Below are positions 20,303-31,139 of a DNA stretch of 64,000 nucleotides, piece after piece. Origin of the DNA: Rhodocollybia butyracea (taxonomy: Eukaryota > Basidiomycota > Agaricomycetes > Agaricales > Omphalotaceae); contig JADNRY010000048.1 of NCBI GenBank assembly GCA_015501585.1, positions 1 through 64,000 of the forward strand, in the 5' to 3' direction. How positions within the stretch are numbered: position 1 is the first letter of the stretch; the number at the start of each line of letters is the position of its first letter. Position numbers and translations under genes: made by a program. The notes under the pieces were generated by a model, which was not told the DNA's origin, did not search any database, and saw only the letters and a program-made list of their open reading frames with translations.

Positions 20303-22505
20303 ATGGCCTCTTATTTCCGCACTATCTTCGGCTTTGGCCCGACTTCGCATCATAATCGAGCCCGTTCAGCGAGCGCCTCAACTGGTTCGGGCGTTTCTCT
20401 TGGTCCAACGATGACAAGCAATTCCAATTCGCTCTCGTCTACTTTTTCTCATCGTACAGAAATGGTCGTACCTCAAGCTCCTCCTCTCCATACATATCCT
20501 ACCATTCCAACCAGAACACGCAGTACTTCGACGCCTGGAGTTCCTACTATTCCAACGAATACGTCAAATACAAGTCATTTGAACATGGTACAGCAACAAC
20601 AGAGGAGGCGAGACGTCGACCCGCAGATGAGAGAAGTCGGGAATCGGAATGTCACTTTTTCTGCCATCCGCGTTCCAGATCGATTCCGAGACCAGTATAG
20701 TTCCAACCGAAGCACATAGACAGGCGTATGCTCAGCAAATGCAGTCTCAGCAAGCGTACGGTACAACTCAAGTGCAATACGGTAAGAGTTAATATGGGTC
20801 TTTTACTCGTTGTACTCACTTTTCTTTTCTTTTGCGCAGATACTCGTCCTCGCCATCCCTCTCAGCCTAATCCCGCCGACTCCGTACCCTCTTCCCGCTC
20901 GCGTTCGCAGTCTCAAGCTCTTCGCAGCTCTCACAGGTCGCGGTCTGCTTCTGCTCACCCACAATCTGCCTCCAGCACCGCACATATGCTACAAGGCAGC
21001 GTAACGCACATGTCCCAGGGTACAGATACTCGTCACGAAAGGCAATCCGACGAGCGCAGGTACAGACTCAGAGACAGAGAGGATCTCTCAAACTCCGTTC
21101 CGAGTCTAGTTAGCGATTCCGCTCCCCCTACTACATCTGCCCCTACCTCTACATCTACCACTCCAACTCGCCCCTCTCGCCTAGCTCGTCCCAGTACTGC
21201 TTCGGCTGCTCCTGCTGCTGCTCCCACCACTCGTGGCCGCACCGGACGCAATCGCTACGAAGTATCACGTACCGACTCCGGTTCGAGGCACATTCGGACT
21301 CATTCCGTAGATGCACGAGCTCTGGACGCAATTCAGGGTCAGGCGAGGGTCCGTTCGGTTTCTTTAGCTCTTTCGCTCCCTTTGGGAGACCATCGGGTGA
21401 CGCCGAATCTACGAGGGAGAGATTCGTTCCTCCTGCTCCGGAGAACTACAACAACGAACAAAGCCGTAGTCAGAGCCAAACTCGTGGAAGAGGGTCAACA
21501 GCCGCAGGAAGACTTCACGTTGTAAATCGATTCTTCCCTAATCGAGGGCCGGCTCCAACTATTCCTCAGCATCATCATTCAGCTTCACTTCCTCCTTCCC
21601 GTCCAACAGCTGCTCCAGGTCCGGCCCCTACAGCTCCGTTCATTCCTCCCCTTCCACCTCGTACCGAATCCCTCCCCCGGCTCCTCCGTCCCCGAAAAGG
21701 CCTCATCCACCACGTCTCCTTCGTCAACCCGCATACTGCTCCAAAACTCCACATCCACCCCCTCTTTGCCACCACCCGCAACGCTCCCAACCCAGCTCCA
21801 ATCCTTTACGATGTCACCCTTCCTCCATCGCGGAACTCTGTGCGGTCCCGTATCGACGGCAGCACCAACGCTTCCTCTTCTTCAAGCAAAAAAACCCCCC
21901 AGCGACCCCGTCCCTACACACACCCTCTCTCAACCCGCCACCGACCCCCCGACCTACGGCTCTCTCAAGCTCTACTCTGAGCGTTTTCCGTGGGTTATCA
22001 CCGCCCGCGGCGGGTGTGCTGCTTCCCCACCGCCCAAAGCGATAGGGAGATCGTAACGAACGCCGACGTCCTCGAAGCAGTCTACCATACCCTCAACCTA
22101 CACGTCCTTTCCGAGGAGTGGAAGACGCTGCCTAAGGAACGGGTTGGACGGTCTGCGTCGCAGCCTCCAGGCTCATCGAGCTCTACCTCTACCAACGCAG
22201 CTGCCTACGCTAACCCAGGCTTCTTCTCCCCCGCTGCGCTCTCGCACCTCAGGCTCTGCCAGCGCTACGTAGCGCGTGCGTATGACGCGCGCATGGAAAG
22301 GGAGCAGTTAAGGGCACAGAGGGCGAGGGCACAGGCATCATTAAAGGCGGGGAAAAGGGTCGATGGGGAGCTGGATGTGGGGAATGGGGAGGGCGAGTGT
22401 GGGGTTGTACAGGGTGTCAGGAGGGTTGATTGGTTGATGGGAAGGACAAGGTGGTTGGGATTTTGGTTGAGGGCGGAGAAGGGAGGGATGGAGATGGGGT
22501 GGTAG
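20303..22505 (+). CDS. DUF6699-domain protein, apparently frameshifted
   Basis: The ATG at 20303 (MASYFRTIFGFGP) starts a Ser/Thr/Pro-rich N-terminus. A clear intron ends at the acceptor near 20840, before DTRPRHPSQP. The C-terminal domain reads LHIHPLF, APILYDVTLPP, QPATDPPTYGSLKLYSERFP, WVITA, VTNADVLEAVYHTLNLHVLS, GVQGVRRVDWLMGRTRWLG. This order of blocks is that of DUF6699, common in Agaricomycetes and of unknown function. Keeping one protein needs frame changes near 20590-20690 (possibly a 91-nt intron 20588-20678), near 21270-21330, at a run of seven A then six C at about 21890, and near 22030. Either the gene is decaying or the assembly has indels in homopolymers. The domain call is firmer than the exon model. 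Confidence 0.55.
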
Positions 22506-25500
22506 GTGTTGCGCAGTTGGTTTTTGAGAAGCCGTAGGTGCTTTGCTTTTGTCCTTTGCTCGTTTTTGGTGTTTTTTTTTTTTTGCACCTTTTGTGCGTT
22601 TTTTTGCATGTGTGTCGTCCGTTGGCGACCTTCCACCTTTTTTCTTGCATTTTTTGAGCTTCTTTTGGCACTGTACCAATAACCAATAGCCGATTTTCTT
22701 TTTTGTTAAACGAGTTACGACTGGCGACACGATGATTACCTTGATGTTTTTTGATGATTAACGGTTATAACCGCATATATTGCATATACTTATACATACA
22801 TATTACTGTTTATTCATGCTGTTTATTCCTTCCTTATTGCTTCTTACGCGCTTGTTGCTTCTTGTTTTCCCCTTATTGCTTCCTTATCCATCTAATTGCT
22901 CTCTTCTTCCCTGATATTTCCCCTCTAATTCGTCCTCTTCTTCCATGCTCTTGAGTCCTTACCCCTCTTCTCTCGATATAGACATCCTTTGCATCCGTTG
23001 GACCATCTACATAACTGCACCCTCTCCTTTGCTTCGTCCCTTGCATCCTGACTCCTGCATCCTCTCCCTTGCATCACATCCATAGAAATAGCTAACAGCT
23101 ACATATATATTCGAATTCTTCCACTCCTTGCCTCCCTGCCACTACTCTTTTATACCTCATCCCACTTATACATACTCATACGCACATACATGCTCATCCG
23201 CACATACATAAATACATACTGACTCGTACACGATTTGCACGACTCTAGATTTTTGTTCACATAAGATCGCTTTTGACTTCGCTTTTTGCTCACTACGCTA
23301 TATGTTTTGGCTATAGCCTATATGCGATAATATGTCTGTATATACGATAATACAAACTACGAACAAGATATACCTAATCTTGCCTAATTCTTGCCTAATT
23401 CTGTATCTTGATTCGATATTGATTCGATAGTGATTTATTGGACAGACGATGTGCTTGAGTGCTTGAGTGCTGAAGTACTGAAGCCTCAAACAGTATGCAG
23501 CTCTGAAATCAGCTCACGAGGGCTAGTCAAATCGTTACAACTGTGCACCGCAAGCTAGTAGCACGACTTGTACATGCCTTGGCGCCTATTACTCACTAAG
23601 CCGAACTCTGGCGACCATCTAGGAAGAACGCCTTAGTACAATCTCACCTACATAGGCTAAAGAACATTGTGGGACAGACCTGGCTCGACTCTTACGAGCC
23701 GGGAGACGGTTTGCCATCCTTGCTAACTGACCCGTTTGGTCTTTCCTGTGCATGACTTACACTCATCAATTTATTGATCGTCGTGTTCGTCTGCTTATAG
23801 AAGACTAGTGCATGACGAGGACATCAAGATCATATGCGCTGCTCTCGCTCTCGCTCTTGCCATTTCTTTCATCTTTCGGTGTTACTCAATATGCTACTGC
23901 AGTTGTTGTCCGACGTCCAGCACTACGGCTTCCACTTTTGCGATGCATTATGGGAGCAACCCCAAGGCCCCAACATTCATCTACATGGTACACCGATACT
24001 GATACTCTCAGCTGAGGCCATAGATTCACTGTCCCACAAAACGCCCATTCAAGGCTCTTGCACGGAAATATTGTCTCTAGCATGGAAAACACCTGACGCT
24101 TGGGAACCTAATAGGCTAAGTGTCTGGTCTTGTTTTGCTCCGTGTGACGTGTTCCTTCAATAAGCTTAAATTGCAAACCGACGCGAGACAACTCTCGCTT
24201 TCCTGGCAGTGTGTTTGAGAGGTATCAGACAATCTTTATGTAAGTGTTGAGTACAGATGAATGTTCGGGCTTACTATGTTGCTGGTACATCTTTCATGTT
24301 TGTCAATCTATCCCTCAACTTGATGAATAACAAATAACACTGAAGCTGTTTTTATCGTTTAGTGCGTCCGAAATATTCAATGTTGAGTCTGTGTAATCTC
24401 AATCGGACCATGTGAACTCAATCATCTCCTCTTTCCATTTACTAAACAGTATCTGTTCTGACTGACTTCACTTGTCTGCCATGAACTGAGATCGGTGTAC
24501 AACTTCAATCGAGTCAATATCCACTCTAACTTTTCCCAGCACCAAGGTAGACTGTAGGTTAAGTGCTCTACATTTATTACAGCTTCAACTGATAGATGTT
24601 GCAGGGGTAGGTCCTAGGCTATTAGTTGACGGCGAACTGCTCTCACTGTTTGGTTCTTGAAAGTCTGATGGTTGTGGACCCCACGACCAATACTACTACT
24701 TCGCCTGGCGCCGCCCATGCATGTGTACAACGTAACAAGGTTTCCCGCTTAAGAGGCAACTCTTAAAGGGGGGGGGCTATTTTAGGCCTAGAAATCCCTA
24801 ATGGCATTAAGTAAGCACCTCTACCAAATATCGGGCCTGATCCAAAACTTGTCCAAAATTTGATCTGATCTATCAAATCAAGCCAGAGTTCTGGATAGTA
24901 CGAGCTGCGAAGAGGGGGCTGTTTCGAAGTCCGTAGTAATTTAGAATGTTTAGATTTTACTGCACCGTGGCTTCGCCAATTATTGTAAATCGTACTGTAC
25001 TTAGCAAGGTTTTAACCAAGTTAGGTACAAAATGCTCCTGATGTCTATGCCTTCCAGGATACTTATTTGATATTCACAGACTGGACAATGATCTACAATG
25101 ATCTGCTTCTGCCTGCTCGGTCTTGCAGACCTCAGACTCGGCTTACAAGAGCACAATCCAAGCCTTCACCGAGGATCAAGGTCTTTGCCGAGGTTTGTCG
25201 AAGATGTTCAAACTTCGCTTCAAGATGCTGAACATATCATATCAAACTTGATCATATCAGATTGTAGCGACTCAAGAGTAGCCGAATTTTTAAGTTCACT
25301 GTTGATCAGCTTTGGAGCAAAGCTCGGCCTTGGATAACAGTGGATAACCCACGCAGTAAGTACAAAGCCTTCGTTCAAGCTGGGAGGCCGTGATTGAGTA
25401 AAATAGGCTAAACTCCTCGGGGTGCGAGGTGGAACAGCGCAATCTTCACCTCAATTCAGTTCATCTCAAAAGTAAAAATAGTCATATCAACATCTCGAAG

Positions 25501-27133
25501 CCCATGGATGATGGGATACTGGCCGTGCATCAAAGAACAAGCAGAGAACAAGCAGTCCGAGTAATCTCTAGTCTTCCTGAATCCTAGAACATATATGGGA
25601 TAAATGTAGTAGGCAAGCAACCCACTGGGCTCTGGCATTAGGGCTTTGCAAGGGACAGTATAACAGCTGGCCCAAAGCTGTTTGAATTTCACTTCCTCAC
25701 TAAAATTCTAATAGCTGGTTCACCTCCCTGGTCCATCCAGTAACAATATGTATACTTGCATGAATGGAGGGTCAAACCCAGGGAAAATCGCATCGGGCCA
25801 GATATAGTGAAATCGAGTAAGATCGTGGAATGTGTCAGGAGATGTCAATGAACTACCACGACAGATTAGGTCCGAAATATGAGCGGTTTCAGATATTTTT
25901 TCTGCTCACATCGGCTTCCATCGTGCCCGTCTGTAAATACAATACATTATTCTTGTGATATCGGTTGCGATCGTCTGCCATTGACCAGATGCAATAGGTG
26001 GGCCAGTATCCAGTTTCTCACTGCACTAAATTGGTTCAAATTTTGGAATATTTATATTTTTGAGATATGTACTCTATGTAGTGGCTAGCGAGTTTAATAA
26101 AGGTAGAGTATATGTATGAGAAGGGTCATTTAAAAGGCCAGCAACTAATTGAAAAGATGTCTGTGGAATAAGGGAATAAAGCTAGATAGGACACACATGG
26201 CGCTGTAGTACGTTGCATCCAAAATGTACTCTCTGTGACATTTTTCAGTTGAGATGACCAGTCCTGTTAAGAAAATAACTTACGGGATGCACCAAACGTA
26301 GCAGGCTCGCTGAAATAGTACAGTCTAGAGGTCATGGAAAAGTATATGTCAGTTAAAGAAAAACAACAAGAGTTGATCGATGTCCATACCTCCTTGAAGC
26401 CGAACTCATGCTCGCCCATGTTCGTCGAACTCAGCCCACGCTCACCCACATTTGTTACTAATTGCACGTCCGTCTTCAATCTGAAGAGCGCATGTTGGCA
26501 CATACAGCAAATACTCCAGAAAAATAGGGACTTAGCAGAAAAAGTTTAAAGGAAAACATGGCGGGAAAGAAGAAGCAGAGTTGACCTGATAAAACATCGA
26601 GCCACTTTATATCTCACAGAGTCACACCATTTGGACCAATTAATCTTGTTGCCATGCTTGTTGCTCATTTGAGCAGAGAATGTATTGAAAGTAGATGTTG
26701 CACACTCTGACCAGAGCAGAACAGATGTATGCACATAGCCATATCAGACGAGATATGACTGATACCTATTTTGTTTACCTCACTCAGACCTCATTATATT
26801 TCAGTATATCTGACCCGAGGCATTTTTCACTGGGGGTCAAACTTAGCTAATTTTCTCGAGACTTAAAGGGGGAATGGCACGATCTTCAGTCAAGTCTTCG
26901 GTTCATGCCAAAATAAAAATAGTGAGATTAAGCAGCTTCTCACTCCGTGCGTGTGACAAAGGAAAAGCAATCCGACTAGTCCAAAATGGAGACTGGGATA
27001 AATGCAAGATAAACGCAACCAAACAACCCATTAGGACATCGAAAGGGGTATAAGAGCTGGTCCAAAATCTGCTTTACTTCCCCACTCGGACAGCCCACCA
27101 CAATCGTTCAAGTACTCTCCACTATCTTTCAGT
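22506..27133. other. Long stretch without a convincing gene
   Basis: 22750-23250 is pyrimidine-rich AT-rich DNA. An ORF at 23812-24015 begins with a hydrophobic segment (YALLSLSLLPFLSSFG) that could be a signal peptide, but it lacks any further support. A G-run lies near 24770. Two diverged copies of a promoter-like segment lie at 25400-25700 and 26880-27110 (separate entry). Nothing else is supported. Confidence 0.35.
25400..27110. repeat. Two diverged direct copies of a 230-300 bp promoter-like segment
   Basis: About 25425-25700 and 26880-27105 align in order: GCGCAATCTTCACC / GCACGATCTTCAGTC, AAGTAAAAATAGTCA / AAATAAAAATAGTGA, GGGATAAATG in both, AACCCACTGGG / AACCCATTAGG, AACAGCTGGCCCAAAG / AAGAGCTGGTCCAAAA and CACTTCCTCACT / ACTTCCCCACTC. 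The second copy has a TATAAG box and is followed by a signal-peptide ORF at 27134, so these are probably duplicated 5' regions. Confidence 0.5.
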
Positions 27134-27214
27134 ATGCACTTTAAATTTGCTTTTGTCGCCACACTCGTTACTCTCGCGGTTGCTATCCAGCTCCCCATAT
27201 CCGCCCACCCCTAG
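27134..27214 (+). pseudogene. Signal-peptide-only ORF next to an LTR
   Basis: Twenty-six residues, MHFKFAFVATLVTLAVAIQL and then PISAHP and TAG. This is a classical signal peptide with an N-terminal Lys, a hydrophobic core and a cleavage-like ISA-HP end. A TATA-like TATAAGAG sits about 80 bp upstream. The LTR of the gag-only element starts 4 bp after the stop. The likely reading is a small secreted protein gene whose body has been removed or displaced by the insertion. No continuation is found beyond 29007. Confidence 0.4.
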
Positions 27215-27218
27215 CCCC

Positions 27219-29007
27219 TGTTGGTATGAGCCGAGACGCTGTACGTAGTTTACGGTCCGTAGTCACATGTTAAATTACTTGCTTGTCTTAATACCACGTC
27301 GTCGTTTATTCGTTCACGTCCTTTTGTGGATATCCCGGGTCTAAAGTTTAACAGGTTATGGGCAAGTGTTAACCACTGCTCTGCTGCTCAACTATTTCCT
27401 AGGTCTTTTCCTATTGTTAGCTGTCACGATCAGCACCTCCCTTTTTATTGCCTGCTGTCACGATCAGCTACCTCTATCCCATCCTTTCTCATCCACCATC
27501 TTATTCTATCATGGTCAAACCTTCTGATATCGTCAAACTCACGGGTACTAACTACTGGACCTGGAAGAACCAAGCCCAAGCTTTATTGCTTGCAGGAGGG
27601 TACTGGAATGCTGTTGATCCCTCAGTACCTGTCCCAAATGGTGCTGTACAAGCCAGAGCTTGGACTAATGACAATCTGAAAGCTTATGGGATGCTCTACC
27701 TCACATTGAGCCCAGATGTCTGCATCAAGGTAGACAATGTAGGTGTTTCAAACAGTGGCCGTCTTCTTTGGGCACAACTTGAAGCCTTCTATACACGATC
27801 AGACCCCGCTACTCGTTCATTACTCATGTCCCAGTTCCAATCCATCACCCATGACATTCGGAAACCCGCTGATACTTTCCTTCAGCAGGTGCTCAGCATT
27901 GAGCGTCAGCTTCATGCTATCGCTGTTGCCCTTCCTACTTCTTTCGTTCAGGATAAAATCCTGGGTGGTCTCTCTGCGGTTTATGGTCCTATCATCACAG
28001 TCCTACAGAATGAATCGCCTCAGAAATCTGTTGCTGACATGATCACTACAATTAATGCCTGGGAGCTTAGTGACCTGCAGAAACGGGATTCCTTGATCAA
28101 GGTTGCACGTTCTGGGGGTGATTGGGTTCCTGCTCTGCCTTCTCCCAATCATGGGGGTGAGAGTGAAGAAGCACTTTACACTTCTCAATCCTGTCCTCGG
28201 CAGTCTTCTCTTTTTAACCCATCATCTAACTCATTGACTCAGGCCTTACCAGAATTTGATTGGACTAACACCAAGCAGCGAACCAAGGTCTGCTACCGAT
28301 GCGGTCAATCTGGTCACTTTGCTCAATATTGCATATCGGTAATGCCTGATGATGTCTGCCAAAGCATTATCCGCAATTGTTCCAAATATGCTGCACTTTT
28401 AACTGAACCTGCTGAACCTCAGGCTGCCCCTCCGATGCAGCATGAAGCTCTTGCAGTTATGGACCTACCTCTCACCATTGACCCTGATGCCATGTCCCCT
28501 GAAGTACGTGAAGCATGGCTCAGTACTGTTACTCTATCAGAGGCCCACACTGCAATTCTCACTCCTGATTCATCAGCTCCTTCATCTCCTACTGATGCAA
28601 CAGTGAGCTCTACTCCTAGTAGTGCTAGGAAGAAGAAGAAAAAGAAGAAAGGGAAATCATCATTGGGCATGTCTAGTGTTACTCATTCTTTTGAGGAGTT
28701 GAATCTTGCAGATGCAGCTACCTTGAGCAAGATTGAGGCGGATGAATATGAAGGTTTTTAGTCGATTATCTCTTTTCATTTTTACTGCTTTTAGTCATCT
28801 GGTGATTCACATTATTGAACAGTTTACTTTCTATGTAGATATAGTTTCTGGGGGTGTCTCGACTCAGGGGGTGTGTTGGTATGAGCCGAGACGCTGTACG
28901 TAGTTTACGGTCCGTAGTCACATGTTAAATTACTTGCTTGTCTTAATACCACGTCATTGTTTATCGTTCGCGTCCTTTTGTGGATATCCCGGGTCTAAAG
29001 TTTAACA
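27219..29007 (+). mobile_element. Gag-only LTR retrotransposon (about 1.8 kb)
   Basis: Two LTRs (27219-27353, 135 bp; 28874-29007, 134 bp) begin TGTTGGTATG and end TTTAACA, differing at about five positions. After the left LTR the sequence GGTTATGGGC resembles a primer-binding site complementary to the anticodon region of initiator tRNA-Met, a feature of some copia elements. A purine run (CAGGGGGTG) precedes the right LTR. One gag ORF fills the inside. Protease, integrase and reverse transcriptase are absent, and only 112 bp separate the gag stop from the right LTR. No target duplication is seen (GCCCC versus GAAGA). Confidence 0.8.
27511..28761 (+). CDS. Copia-type Gag polyprotein with CCHC zinc knuckle
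   Basis: 416 aa from the ATG at 27511. The N-terminal part (LTGTNYWTWKNQAQALLLAG, LWAQLEAFY, LLMSQFQSI, ILGGLSAVYGPI) matches the UBN2-type capsid-like region of Ty1/copia Gag. At about residue 260-275 lies a zinc knuckle CYRCGQSGHFAQYC (C-x2-C-x4-H-x4-C), which in Gag proteins binds RNA. A run of seven Lys and an acidic tail follow before the stop. The frame is open throughout, which suggests recent activity or selection, with pol supplied in trans by a related full-length element. The upstream in-frame codons from 27448 lie in the leader, and I prefer the first ATG. Confidence 0.85.
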   Translation: MVKPSDIVKLTGTNYWTWKNQAQALLLAGGYWNAVDPSVPVPNGAVQARAWTNDNLKAYGMLYLTLSPDVCIKVDNVGVSNSGRLLWAQLEAFYTRSDPATRSLLMSQFQSITHDIRKPADTFLQQVLSIERQLHAIAVALPTSFVQDKILGGLSAVYGPIITVLQNESPQKSVADMITTINAWELSDLQKRDSLIKVARSGGDWVPALPSPNHGGESEEALYTSQSCPRQSSLFNPSSNSLTQALPEFDWTNTKQRTKVCYRCGQSGHFAQYCISVMPDDVCQSIIRNCSKYAALLTEPAEPQAAPPMQHEALAVMDLPLTIDPDAMSPEVREAWLSTVTLSEAHTAILTPDSSAPSSPTDATVSSTPSSARKKKKKKKGKSSLGMSSVTHSFEELNLADAATLSKIEADEYEGF

Positions 29008-29500
29008 GAAGAGATACTTGCAACTCTGAGAAGTGTTGCTCTAGAGCCTGAATGAAGTCAGCAGGGTGTCATTTCAATTCTATGCCTACGTCTCCCTTGA
29101 ACTCTTCTGGTGATGTGGACATCATTTTTGTTTGTACTCATTGTTTCTGGGTTTGTACTACTGGTGCTGGTGACTGTGCTGGTTGTGCTGGCTCTGGTCT
29201 CTGCCTTGTGGATATGCTGCTTGTAGGTTTGCTACGTCCTCTATTGCTAGGTTCTTCTGTGGTGATGGGTTTGGGGTCTCATTAAAGAGCTCTTCTCCCA
29301 ACAACTCAAAACTGCTGTTACTGCTCTGGAAGTTATAAAGATTCAAGGCACGTTGCGCTGGCATGCTCATTCCTGACTCTGGTGCTGAAATGCTGGGCTC
29401 TGTCTCTTTTTCTGGTGTCGTCTCTGTGTCTTCTCTGCATGCAAATTTGCCTTTGGTTCTAGGCTGATACTTCCATGCGGGCTCGTTCTTTTTTGATGTC
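29008..29500 (-). pseudogene. Retrotransposon gag remnant, possibly Ty3/gypsy
   Basis: Minus-strand frames give MSTSPEEFKGDVGIELK, a stop, then HPADFIQALEQHFSELQVSL directly at the right LTR. Upstream in another frame is SMPAQRALNLYNFQSSNSSF. The segment EEFKGD...PADFIQALEQHF is of the kind seen at the start of Ty3/gypsy capsid regions. Stops and frame changes show decay. The gag-only element's right LTR abuts it. Confidence 0.35.
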
Positions 29501-29707
29501 TGGTCATCTATTTTGTCAGTTTTTGGGTTTTGTTAGTTCGAATTGTACTCTTGTCACCAAGATGAGACCGGCTAAGCTATGAAGATGCTGCTCTGAGTGT
29601 GTAGATGTGTGTTGTTATGTTGTATCTAGCTCTATGTTCTGCCTAATGTACTTTGGCCCGCTGCCACACAATGACAAACACTGATGCCCCGCATGACCCC
29701 TACTCCA

Positions 29708-31139
29708 GCAGGGTACATGTGGGCCACATGGATCTCCGCTAGTAGTTTTTACTTCATCCGTCCTAGGAACTCCTAGATAGTGATAGGCCTCAGCATCTGA
29801 CCAGCCAAGAATGGGATCAATAATGTGAAATAAAATGTTTGATGTGGTCAGGCCTTGGGGTTTATTAGTTGACCTGCCAAAAAAAGGAGTGGGAAGCTTA
29901 CCTCCATGAACAAAACCTAGTCAATGCATATCATATAGCGCCATGGCCATTTGTTTGGCTACTTTACTACACAAGTCTCCGTGCAACTGTGTACACCAAC
30001 CAAACGTGTTCATCAATATGCTGTAGATGCTTGGACCAGCAAATGGATGAATAAGAATCCTGTGAAGGCCATTCAGGCCTTCTACTAAGAAACTATCATA
30101 AACCAGCTGGATAAGATTGGAGGTAGGGAGAGTGGAGTGGAGCTTTTTGGAAATAACCACATTTAGAGATGTCCACGAGTCCGGATCCAAGTATACTTGG
30201 ATCCAGAGCGCAAGTACTTGTGGCATAAAAGGCCTGACTCGTGACCCGCGGCTGACTCATGGGAAACGGGTCACTGACTCGCAAGTATTACTTGCGGGTC
30301 TCACAAGTACCTGTGGATCCGTGCACTAATCAAGTAGTTACAGCTATATTTACAAGTATTTACCATTATTTACTTGCATACAGTGATTGTACAGTGTATA
30401 ATGCTATTAAAACCTGTACTTTACTTGTTACACTAATTTCATACTATGGTATGAAGTAAAAATGTACTGACAGTTAGGCTTTGGATTGTAGACAGCCTAC
30501 GGCGATTGGGCGCTAAAATAAGCGCTCAGTCGCTGTGAGCTGTCTACAACCTCAAGCATGTGTGGCAGTACTTGATAAGTACTATAATAAATATGATACT
30601 ATTAATTACTGTAAGTTTTGATCACCAACAACAAATATGAGTTCATATTGCTTGCACAAGTCACACAAGTACTTGCAAGTCAACCGAAAATTGCAAATGT
30701 CTGACTTGTGACCCGCGCCTGACCCGTGGGAAACGGATCCTGGGATCCGCGAGTCACATACTTGCGGGTTTTCCCACGGATCTTACCTGCGAGTACTTGT
30801 GAAGACCTGGACTCGTGGACATCTCTAAACCACATTGCGAATGGTATCATCTATAGCATCTGTTTCTTCTGATGCGCTAGCACGTAGAGCCTTCAAAGCA
30901 ACCAATATGCTTTTGTGCTGGTTGCACGCTAGACAGGTAGTAGAGAAACCTCCATAGCCAAGTTTGTGAATGATTCTATAGCGCCCTTGAGAGAATTCGT
31001 CACCAATCATGATAGGGTGAAAACCACCTGGCATATAATGGCCAAGGTCCTCATGCGACAGCAGGTCAGGAGAGTAGTAAAGGTCACCTTCGTGGAAATA
31101 GGGAGCCTTATCTGCGTCCGGCCAAAGAGATTTGTCCAT
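29708..31139 (-). pseudogene. SRPK-like protein kinase, truncated and split by a hAT-like element
   Basis: It starts at 31139 (MDKSLWPDADKAPYFHEGDL) and aligns along its length with the intact kinase at 36021. The ATP-site glycine loop is present (GRYRIIHKLGYGGFSTT), but TWLARD has become TCLACN. A 665-bp element (30164-30828) interrupts the coding sequence. The second half (TSNLIQLVYDSF, HRILIHPFAGPS) resumes downstream and reaches the intron and the start of the second exon. Similarity stops near 29708, so the catalytic DFG and the C-lobe are missing. Confidence 0.75.
30164..30828. mobile_element. hAT-like MITE (665 bp) with 8-bp target duplication
   Basis: The ends read TAGAGATGTCCACGAGTCC and its complement. 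The 8-bp sequence ACCACATT is duplicated at 30156-30163 and 30829-30836; a one-base ambiguity from a terminal T/A remains. Subterminal copies of ACTTGCGGGT and GTGACCCGCG are frequent, as in hAT elements. No transposase ORF is seen. The uninterrupted paralog at 35695 provides the empty site. Confidence 0.85.

Noticed and set aside
22265..22730. Minus-strand Lys-rich ORFs downstream of the DUF6699 gene
   Set aside because: They are antisense to the DUF6699 C-terminus and its pyrimidine-rich trailer.
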